From positions 1,364,001 to 1,428,000 of the forward strand of contig NZ_RBXJ01000001.1 of assembly GCF_003635115.1 (NCBI RefSeq): a stretch of 64,000 nucleotides of DNA, read 5' to 3'. Both the position numbers and the translations under genes were made by a program. The stretch is from Microbacterium sp. AG1240. GTDB taxonomy: Bacteria > Actinomycetota > Actinomycetes > Actinomycetales > Microbacteriaceae. Under the pieces are notes generated by a model. The model worked only from the letters and a program-made list of their open reading frames with translations. It did no database searches and was not told the DNA's origin. Shown here one piece after another: positions 57,268 through 64,000 of this stretch (position 1 is its first letter; each line of letters opens with the position of its first letter).

Positions 57268-58383
57268 GTGCCACACAAAACCATGCATCCGCCCTCACTT
57301 ATCGCCCTCGCGACGAATGTGGTGGCGCTGGACGAAGAACGGTTCGTCTTCAATGCGATGGTGGCGCGATGGGGTGACCAGCAGACCAGCCGTGGACTAC
57401 AGCCGACCACGATTGAGCGGCGGCAACAGTTCATCCGCCGATTTCAGTCGTTCTGTGAGGACTACCCGTGGCGGTGGAGACCGGGCGATTTGGAAGACTT
57501 TACGACCCAGGCTAGGTCTGGCGCCGCTCCACTGACACGGTCCACCGTTCGCAGCTACCAACTGACCATCCGATTGTTCTGCGAGTTCGTCACCGACACC
57601 CGCTACGGCTGGCCAGCAGAGTGCTCGAACAGGTTCGGAGCCGTGCCTCAGCAGATCTGCCACGATTGGAACACCATCGCGCACCTGCTCGACTTCGAAG
57701 GACGCCCGGCCAGGCGGGCTCTGACGACGGACGAACTGGAACAGTTCTTCGACGCCGCCGACAGCCGCGTGGACGCAATCGTCCGCACCCGACGGAAGGG
57801 CGCACTCAACGCGCTCAGGGACTCGCAGCTTTTCAAGACCATCTACGCATTCGGGCTGCGCCGCGCTGAGACGGTCGGGCTCGACATCGCCGACCTACGG
57901 TCCAATCCGGGCGCACCGCAGTTCGGTAGCTACGGCGCACTTTACGTCCGGCACGGTAAAGGCACGCGGGGGACCGGTCCGAAGCGGCGCACCGTCCTGA
58001 CCGTCCCGGAAACCGGGTGGGTCGTTGACGGGCTGACGCAATGGGTCGATCTCGCTCGTCCCCGACTTCTCAACGAATGGCACACCGATGCCCTATGGCC
58101 CACGGAGCGGCATACCAGGGTCAGCACCCGCTACCTAAACATGCGATTCGCGGACCTCCGCGATCAAATCGGACTCCCCAGCGAACTCACCCCACACGCT
58201 CTGCGGCACACCTACGTGACCAACCTGATCGAGTGGGGCTATAGCGAGAAATTCGTCCAAGACCAAGTCGGCCACGCCTACGCATCCACCACCGCGATCT
58301 ACACCTCGGTCGGCGACGACTTCAAGAACCGCGCACTTGCCCGCGCCCTCTCACACATCTACGGAGATACCGATGGCCGCTAA
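57268..58383 (+). CDS. Tyrosine recombinase (element mobility, TnpA-like)
   Basis: 371-residue integrase/recombinase. A SAM-like N-terminal domain (about 40-130, TTIERRQQFIRRFQSFCEDY) precedes the catalytic domain with Arg in FGLRRAETVGLD (about 200), HALRHTYVT (about 315), GHAYASTTAIYTS with the box III His and the nucleophilic Tyr (about 345). All catalytic residues are present. GTG 57268 is the listed start; ATG 57283 is an alternative. Its end overlaps the HTH gene by 11 nt. Confidence 0.9.
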   Translation: MPHKTMHPPSLIALATNVVALDEERFVFNAMVARWGDQQTSRGLQPTTIERRQQFIRRFQSFCEDYPWRWRPGDLEDFTTQARSGAAPLTRSTVRSYQLTIRLFCEFVTDTRYGWPAECSNRFGAVPQQICHDWNTIAHLLDFEGRPARRALTTDELEQFFDAADSRVDAIVRTRRKGALNALRDSQLFKTIYAFGLRRAETVGLDIADLRSNPGAPQFGSYGALYVRHGKGTRGTGPKRRTVLTVPETGWVVDGLTQWVDLARPRLLNEWHTDALWPTERHTRVSTRYLNMRFADLRDQIGLPSELTPHALRHTYVTNLIEWGYSEKFVQDQVGHAYASTTAIYTSVGDDFKNRALARALSHIYGDTDGR

Positions 58384-58726
58384 TCAGAACAGTCCCGTGC
58401 GCTGGAACCTCCGCGCCCTCATGGCCGACGCCGGCATGTTCCAAACCACCGACCTCATCCAGCCCCTTCGAGATCACGACGTCCAACTCTCGCGAGAGCA
58501 AGTCTTCCGCCTGGTCACCCGAACCCCAGAGCGGCTGAACATCGAGGTGCTCGCCGCCCTCTGCCAGATTTTCGACTGCGGACCCAGCGAACTCATCACC
58601 GTCAAGGCCCAGCACACGAGCACCCAAGCCGAAGCGGGCGGGCAGGGAAGCCGACGCGACATCTCCATCGGAGATCTCCCACCCGTCCGCGCCCGGCTCC
58701 ATCGCCCCGACACACCAAACCGCTGA
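58373..58726 (+). CDS. Small XRE-type HTH protein in the recombinase module
   Basis: 117 residues. Residues about 10-75 form a Cro/C1-type helix-turn-helix (VRWNLRALMADAGMFQTTDL, QLSREQVFRLVTRTPERLNIEVLAALCQIFDC in outline), ending GPSELITV. The rest is a disordered Arg/Gly-rich tail. It overlaps the recombinase gene and lies 2 bp before the next gene. It could regulate the module or act as a recombination accessory factor. Confidence 0.82.
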   Translation: MAANQNSPVRWNLRALMADAGMFQTTDLIQPLRDHDVQLSREQVFRLVTRTPERLNIEVLAALCQIFDCGPSELITVKAQHTSTQAEAGGQGSRRDISIGDLPPVRARLHRPDTPNR

Positions 58727-58728
58727 CC

Positions 58729-60165
58729 ATGCCCGCCACGCCACACACGTGCACCCGCTGCGGGCAGACAGCGACCGGCCGCTACCTGCTCCTCGGCGGA
58801 CAGATCTGCAACACCTGCTACAGCTCACTCCGTCGCAACCCGAAGCCTTGCCCGTCCTGCACCGAGATTCGGGTCCTTGCCTTCATCGACGACAAGGGAC
58901 AGATCACTTGCGCAAGCTGCGCTGGTCAACCCCGCCGATTCGCCTGCCGTAGCCGCGGCAGCGAACAATTCCTCACCGGCACACACTGCGGTCACTGCCG
59001 CCTAGACCAACGCCTCCAGGAACTCCTCGACAATCACGGTTCCACCCTGCCGCCGCTCGCGCTCTTGCGTTCCTACCTCACCGCCGCACCGATGGATCCA
59101 CGCTCGATCGTTCGCTGGCTACGGCGCGAACCGATCGCTCGGACCCTGCGCGGAATGGCCACCAACACGCTGCCAATCTCTCACTTGACCATCGACCAGC
59201 TAGAGCCCGGACCACGTACCCGCTACTTCCGGCGACTCCTCATTGATGCCGGCACACTCCCACCGATCCCCGTACTCCTCCACGAGCTCAACATCTTCGT
59301 CGACACCGCCGCCGCGCAACTCCCGACCAAGCACGCTCCAGTGCTCCGCCGGTTCCACCGATGGGAAGTGCTACCGCAACTGCACCGCCGCTATCGAGAC
59401 CAGGGCGTCGACATCACCACCGGCGTCTTCACCACGCAGCGCAGCGCAACACTAGTCAGGGCGAGGTTCCTCGATTGGGTCAGTGAGCAGGACCTGGCCC
59501 TCACGGATCTCGACCAGTCCACCCTCGACTACTACATGGCGCGCGTGAAGGCGCGCGTCACCATTAATCAATTCATCGGCTGGGCCGCACGGTCACACCT
59601 TGCCGATGACCTGGTAACCCATTCCCAACCCGTCCGCGCAGCGCCCTCGACATACAGCGAGGGTGAGCTTTGGGAAGACACTCACCAGCTTCTCCGCACC
59701 GATACTGTCGAGCTTCCCGTCCGCATCATCGGACTCTTCGCCCTCATCTACGCGCAACCGCTCGATCATTCCGTTCGCCTCACCCGAGACGACCTGCAGA
59801 CCCGCGGGAACAGCCTGATGGTCGCTTTCGGACCCACCCCCGTACAACTCCCCGAGCCCGTCGCCGACTTGGTGCGGCAGCATCTTGCGGCCCCCGCGCG
59901 GCGGGGGTTTGCGACCGGCACCTCGAGATGGCTGTTCGAGGGAATCATGCCTGGCCAGCACCTCAGCGCCGCATACGCACGACTCCGCCTCACCGACAAC
60001 GGCATCCACTCTCGCCACGCTCGAGAGACCCAACTGGACCTCCTCGCCCGCCAATTGCCGGCCTCCATCGTCGCCGACACACTCGGCGTCACACTCCACA
60101 CCGCCGAGCAGCGCAGGGGTCGCGCCGGCGGAATCTGGTCAAGCTACCCAGCCCTGCGGGACTGA
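58729..60165 (+). CDS. Zinc-ribbon, recombinase-like protein (third mobility gene)
   Basis: 478 residues. The N-terminal 90 residues hold several CxxC knuckles (CTRCGQ, CNTCYS, CPSCTE, CASCAG, CGHC), so it binds zinc and probably nucleic acid. The C-terminal 170 residues resemble a tyrosine-recombinase fold (LFALIYAQPLDHSVRLTRDDL; HARETQLDLLARQ; ADTLGVTLHTAEQ), but no nucleophilic Tyr is seen where expected, so it may be an inactive or helper subunit. The stop at 60163-60165 lies about 40 bp from the right boundary and is in frame with the SRAP remnant. Confidence 0.75.
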   Translation: MPATPHTCTRCGQTATGRYLLLGGQICNTCYSSLRRNPKPCPSCTEIRVLAFIDDKGQITCASCAGQPRRFACRSRGSEQFLTGTHCGHCRLDQRLQELLDNHGSTLPPLALLRSYLTAAPMDPRSIVRWLRREPIARTLRGMATNTLPISHLTIDQLEPGPRTRYFRRLLIDAGTLPPIPVLLHELNIFVDTAAAQLPTKHAPVLRRFHRWEVLPQLHRRYRDQGVDITTGVFTTQRSATLVRARFLDWVSEQDLALTDLDQSTLDYYMARVKARVTINQFIGWAARSHLADDLVTHSQPVRAAPSTYSEGELWEDTHQLLRTDTVELPVRIIGLFALIYAQPLDHSVRLTRDDLQTRGNSLMVAFGPTPVQLPEPVADLVRQHLAAPARRGFATGTSRWLFEGIMPGQHLSAAYARLRLTDNGIHSRHARETQLDLLARQLPASIVADTLGVTLHTAEQRRGRAGGIWSSYPALRD

Positions 60166-60204
60166 CGAATACTTCCCCCATCAATAATTCTCTCCGCCGA
60201 CAAA

Positions 60205-60879
60205 GTCGACACGCTCATCAGCGAGTTCGTCGCCGCGGGCGGTAATGCGCAGGATTGGACCCCGCGGTACTCGATCGCGCCGACCCAGGTGGTCCCGATC
60301 GTGAGGGAGCGTGCCAACCCGCAGACGGGGGAGTTCCAACGAACTGTGGACGCCGCGGTGTGGAATTTCCATCCGGCGTTCATGAAGGACTCCAAACGCC
60401 CGAACTTCAACACCAGGATTGAGACCGTTGCAACCAACGGGCTCTGGAAGGGCGCGTTCGCGTCCTCTCGGGCGTTGTTCCCGATGCGTGGGTACTTCGA
60501 ATGGACCGGCACCGCCGGCAAGAAGCAGCCTCACTTCCTGCACTCCGCTGACGGGGTGCTCCTCGCGGCCGCGGGCATCTACACCGCGCGCAAGGTGGAC
60601 GACGAGTGGGAGGTGTCAGCGTCGATCATCACCCGTCCCGCACGGGATGCGTCGGGGGAGATCCACGACCGGATGCCGGTGTTCCTCGAGCACGATGTGT
60701 GGGACAAATACCTGTGGCCCGACAGGCTCGACGACGCCGGGAAACAGGACATGATCCAGTTGCTCACCGTGGAATCCGATCGCGTCGCCGGGACGATCAC
60801 CAGCTACGACGTTGACCGCAAAGTCAACAACACCCGCACCGCCGACCCCACCGACCCCACACTTATCGAACCGATCTAG
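60205..60879 (+). pseudogene. 3' fragment of the interrupted SRAP (HMCES/YedK) gene
   Basis: 225 codons continuing the SRAP protein: VDTLISEFVAAGG, then RYSIAPTQVVPIVRER, FNTRIETVA, MRGYFEWT, ASIITRPAR and DRMPVFLE, all SRAP landmarks. The catalytic Cys2 lies on the other fragment, so this part cannot function alone. A GTG at 60289 could start a shortened product. Precise excision of the element would restore the gene. Confidence 0.88.
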
Positions 60880-61245
60880 CGACGCAACGCTTGCCGCGTG
60901 GTCGACGACCGCTGGGGGATCCCTGTGCGGGCATCGCGCGTTCAAGGGGCCGATGCGTTCGCTGACCGCTGGGTCGGCGTAGCGTGCTTTCGAGGCGCAT
61001 TTCGACACCATGGCGTCGCGCTATTCGTCCTCGATCAGGCACGGAAGGCCAACCACGTGCCTGATCAGCGCGTTCGCCCTGCTGTACGTGCGTTCGACCT
61101 TGCGACGTCCTCTGCGCTTATGGCTGTCTTCCCGCCTGGGCAGCCAACGCTGGGAACGGTCGACGTAGTCGGGGGCCGGACGCGGCGAGTCGCAGCCCGG
61201 CATCTGCACGAATACGGCAAGTGCCAGGCTGCGGTGCGCTTGACG
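60880..61245. other. Gene-free stretch
   Basis: 366 bp with short frames only. A minus-strand 62-codon frame (61021-61209) has a weak VERT-like string reminiscent of transposases but too little to call a remnant. Confidence 0.45.
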
Positions 61246-62028
61246 CTAATCGAAGAGGCAGCCTGACGAGCGAACAGTGAACTCTTTCGCATTGCCGAAG
61301 AACTGCATCCCCCAGTTGCCGATGAAGGGTATGTTTGTGGGCTTATCTGGATTGAAGTCGTAGTTGTCCTTTACTGCCCAGCAGTGTTCAGATGTGCGGG
61401 CAACGGAGAACGCTCCGCTCGCCCAGTAGACGTCTCCGTCCGCCGCGGTCGCCAGGTACTGCTTACCGATGCCATCAATCTTGAGCTGCTTGGCCCACGC
61501 CATAAGGCGTGGGTCAGACGCGTAGAACGCGAAATCGACCTCGACTGTGCCGCCCGCCGCCGAGAAGTAGTAGTTCAGCAGGGAATTGGGCACATCCTGA
61601 TTGGGCAGGAAGTAGTCGGCGGTGATGGCCTTCCGAACCTCAGCCGACGCTGGCGTTGTGGGCGTCGAGCAACGCGGCACTCCAGGCGTGAACCCGTCGT
61701 GTCCTGTCTTCACGAACACGTTGGGGATATAAGTTCCATCCGTCAACCTCTCCCACACGTTCGACGTTCCGGCGTCGCTTTTGACTGTGGCTCCGGTTGT
61801 CTCGCAAGCTACTTCGACCCCATAGCCGTCTGGAAGCGCTCCTCCAACACGGTTTGACTCCAACAATTCTGGTGTGGAGCGGGGATAGATGCCGATATGG
61901 GTCCAGCCGACCTCAAACCGCTCGGAACTTGCGTGTGCTGACGTCGTTCCCATCTGCATCGCGGTAACAATCGAGGCTACGGCCAGCGCCGCGGCGATCG
62001 TACGCCGCGGCGATGTGTTCGTGCTCAT
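61246..62028 (-). CDS. Secreted protein of unknown function
   Basis: 260 residues with a Sec signal peptide (basic MSTNTSPRRT, hydrophobic IAAALAVASIVTAMQMG, cleavage after HAS region near 38). The mature part begins with an SH3-like stretch (IYPRSTPELLES, VWERLTDGTYIPNVFV, PRC) and ends with Cys-containing segments (EHCWAVKDNYDFNPD, SSGCLFD), so disulfides are likely. No enzyme motif. AAGGAG lies 6 nt before ATG 62028. It is divergent from the XRE-like gene, which may control it. Confidence 0.7.
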   Translation of the reverse strand: MSTNTSPRRTIAAALAVASIVTAMQMGTTSAHASSERFEVGWTHIGIYPRSTPELLESNRVGGALPDGYGVEVACETTGATVKSDAGTSNVWERLTDGTYIPNVFVKTGHDGFTPGVPRCSTPTTPASAEVRKAITADYFLPNQDVPNSLLNYYFSAAGGTVEVDFAFYASDPRLMAWAKQLKIDGIGKQYLATAADGDVYWASGAFSVARTSEHCWAVKDNYDFNPDKPTNIPFIGNWGMQFFGNAKEFTVRSSGCLFD

Positions 62029-62098
62029 ACGCCACTCCTTCGGTGCGAATGGCAACCCGCCGTCACCATCCAGTTCCAGGATGCGAGTCAGATCGGGA

Positions 62099-62716
62099 AT
62101 GATGAAGATCTGCGCGACAGGTTGGGTCGAATCTGAGTCGGCAGAGGTGGGGGAGCTCGTGGACGATCGAGTGATGATAGGTCGCGCGATCCGTGCCGCG
62201 CGTTCACAGGCCGGGTTGTCACTCGAGGCCGTATCGAGGTTGGTTCCGGTGACGAAGTCATCCCTCCAGCGCATGGAGATGGGACTCGCGCACGCGACGC
62301 TTCCTGATTTGAGGAGTTTGGATGCCGCCCTCGGCACCGGCACCGAACTCGTGGATCTTTATGAGGCTCAACGCGCTCGCCGTAAGCCTCCGCAGTATTC
62401 GTTTCTTCGAGAGGTGCGGGAGGCCGGGCACAGATGGCCAGCCTCATGGGCGGGCGTGGTGTGGGTCTCGGTCTCACCGACTCAAGTGACTGCCGACCCG
62501 CTGAAGATTTCACTCATGTGGGGTCCATGGCGATTCGACACGACTACAACGGCGCCAGAAGTCGTACTCGAGAACTACAAGGTGCCCGACGATGTCAGCG
62601 TCGCTCTCCGCGTCACCAGCTCTCGCCTCGCGGACATCGGCTTCGGGACCGGTGAATATGCTCACCCGACTGCGCACGTCATCGATACAAGGGACCGATG
62701 GCGGCGCTCCGATTAG
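62099..62716 (+). CDS. XRE-type transcriptional regulator
   Basis: 205 residues. A helix-turn-helix of the Cro/C1 type occupies about 26-85 (MIGRAIRAARSQAGLSLEAV, VPVTKSSLQRMEMGLAHATL); a C-terminal domain of about 110 residues is unassigned. The start could be ATG 62099 or ATG 62174 at the HTH; neither has a strong ribosome-binding site. It is 70 bp from the divergent secreted-protein gene. Confidence 0.7.
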   Translation: MMKICATGWVESESAEVGELVDDRVMIGRAIRAARSQAGLSLEAVSRLVPVTKSSLQRMEMGLAHATLPDLRSLDAALGTGTELVDLYEAQRARRKPPQYSFLREVREAGHRWPASWAGVVWVSVSPTQVTADPLKISLMWGPWRFDTTTTAPEVVLENYKVPDDVSVALRVTSSRLADIGFGTGEYAHPTAHVIDTRDRWRRSD

Positions 62717-62887
62717 GTCAGCGTGGGCGCGTCAGTCAAGCAGCCGGGTTTTTGGGAAAGCGCAGCGAGCAGCAAGGTCAACGTCAACCAATCTGCTGGC
62801 ATCGGATCCTCCTGCGGCAGTGCGCGATGGTGCCCGTCGCCGCCGGGAGTGGGCGGCCGCATTGGGCATGGCGATCACCGAGTCGCG

Positions 62888-63937
62888 CTAGAACTGCGAG
62901 AGCATCGCCTGACGGGCATTCTCGACGTTCATATTCTCCGGTATTGGCCACAGACTGGCTCCGCTGGCCATCGGGAGCAGGCTAGGACCCAGCGGATGCT
63001 GTTGCTCGTTGACGATCGATTCTCCGACGATGCGACCGATGCCAGCGAGCAGATCAGCGACTTGGACACGCGGATCCTCCTTCGAGTCGACCAGCCGAAC
63101 ATCAGTCAGCTCGCTAGCCAATCCTTGTCGCGAAGGGGCAATGTCCTCCGGGCGGGCGAGTGACCGCTTCGCCCACTCGATCTTCACCGGGGTCAATTCC
63201 TTCGCGGCATCGTGAATCAGCTCAATGGGCTTGCCTGAGATGGACGCCCAGAAGTGCACCGCCGCCCCGACTGCGGAGATGAGCGGATCCATAGTGCGAA
63301 GCCGTTCCTCAAGGCCGTCACCGAGTTGGAGCCTTGACAGTGACCCAAGATGGCTGAATCCAGCGAACACCGTACCCAGGACATCTCGTGCAACCGCATT
63401 CTCATCGGATAACAGCTTCACAGTGCTTCCTATCAAGCGTGCCAATAGCTGCTGCGCCTGGTCTGCGTCCTTCGCTCGCATGAAGTGCTGGAAGGTCATC
63501 AGGAGCATGTCCCATGCGGTCCCATAGCTCCGGGGCGCAACGAAGAAGAGCAGATTCGCTCCGGCAAGGGCGACCCCTGTCTCGTAAATGTCGTACCCGA
63601 GCTCATGCGCGAGTTCTTCCGCCGTCGAGTCGAACAGCTTCGAAACGACGAAGTACTTTTTGTGGGTGAGGTGCACAGACGCGTTCCCGTCGATCGAAGG
63701 ATGCGAGAGCAGCCACTTGGCCGTGACGAGGTGCTGGGGCTGAAGGATCGTCTTCGATTTCAACTCCGTGGCCTGGCTGCGCGTGCGCGCACGGACCTCT
63801 TCCATCAGCGCGGCAGCTTCGTCTGGCAACAAGGTCACGCTGGCGTGGGCGAAGACCGTAGACCCCCCCGAGAGCAGGTTTTCGCCGTCGTTACCGGATT
63901 CATCACAGGCGACCACCAACGGCGTAGTTGCAATCAC
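62888..63937 (-). CDS. DUF3800-like protein
   Basis: 349 residues. DESGN at residues 12-16 and, near the C-terminus, VDSKEDPRVQVADLLAG are the two hallmarks of DUF3800, an RNase H-like fold seen in phage and defence loci. The start is GTG 63937. Function is not established. Its neighbours in the window (an XRE regulator and secreted protein) do not form a recognisable system; the left-hand gap of about 170 bp is empty. Confidence 0.75.
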   Translation of the reverse strand: MIATTPLVVACDESGNDGENLLSGGSTVFAHASVTLLPDEAAALMEEVRARTRSQATELKSKTILQPQHLVTAKWLLSHPSIDGNASVHLTHKKYFVVSKLFDSTAEELAHELGYDIYETGVALAGANLLFFVAPRSYGTAWDMLLMTFQHFMRAKDADQAQQLLARLIGSTVKLLSDENAVARDVLGTVFAGFSHLGSLSRLQLGDGLEERLRTMDPLISAVGAAVHFWASISGKPIELIHDAAKELTPVKIEWAKRSLARPEDIAPSRQGLASELTDVRLVDSKEDPRVQVADLLAGIGRIVGESIVNEQQHPLGPSLLPMASGASLWPIPENMNVENARQAMLSQF

Positions 63938-64000
63938 AGCGCGCCAGCCTCACTTCGATCCATCTCGAGACACCATCTTCCTCGATCCGGGCTACGCCGA

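Noticed and set aside
61021..61209. Possible transposase remnant (VERT-like string in a 62-codon minus frame)
   Set aside because: One short motif, no other conserved blocks and no inverted repeats nearby.

Overview
The window is a high-GC actinobacterial chromosome segment. Gene order and protein style point to the family Microbacteriaceae, most likely Microbacterium or a close relative. The evidence is the tig-TPR-clpP1-clpP2-clpX block, the ileS-folC-DUF4233-ndk / VKOR / rne / rplU-rpmA-obg-proB-proA-nadD-rsfS block, a translational ileS T-box with an ultrashort stem I, and many genes whose start codon lies 6-7 nt after a TAnnnT -10 box (leaderless transcripts). This genus call is inference; no database was searched.

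Region 1 (1-42.9 kb) is ordinary core chromosome. It holds aminopeptidase N (cut by the window edge), ferrochelatase, RpiB, a Nei-type glycosylase, a PaiB-like protein, an amidohydrolase, Dps, an OafA-type acyltransferase, a gamma-carbonic anhydrase, tRNA-Gly and tRNA-Pro. Next come the trigger factor/Clp protease block, an M3 peptidase, a three-gene overlapping ArsR-like regulator/small protein/MFS operon, a VOC protein with an AraC regulator, ValRS, a GNAT acetyltransferase and an MHS-type transporter. The block from ileS to rsfS and tRNA-Ala(GGC) closes the region. Several convergent or operon ends carry long perfect hairpin terminators.

Region 2 (43.06 to about 50.5 kb), directly after tRNA-Ala, looks like an integrated island. 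It has an excisionase-like HTH protein and a tyrosine integrase, two diverged paralogues of an unrecognised family, a small M41-like HExxH protein, unknown proteins and a frameshifted methyltransferase. Four sites share the string CCGCGCATA upstream of island genes, at fixed spacing in three cases, which suggests a common island promoter or operator. The right end of this island was not found.

Region 3 (50,989-60,204) is a discrete mobile element of about 9.2 kb that splits an SRAP/HMCES (YedK-like) gene. Joining base 50,988 to 60,205 restores a 234-codon in-frame SRAP protein. The cargo is a leftward copper operon: csoR, copZ-like HMA chaperone, CopB-type P1B-ATPase, DUF6153-like protein, DUF305 lipoprotein, BNR/sialidase-like lipoprotein and M23 peptidase. 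The mobility module is rightward: a tyrosine recombinase, a small HTH protein and a zinc-ribbon recombinase-like protein that ends only about 40 bp from the right boundary.

Region 4 (60.9-64 kb) has a secreted protein divergent from an XRE-type regulator, then a DUF3800-like protein on the minus strand.
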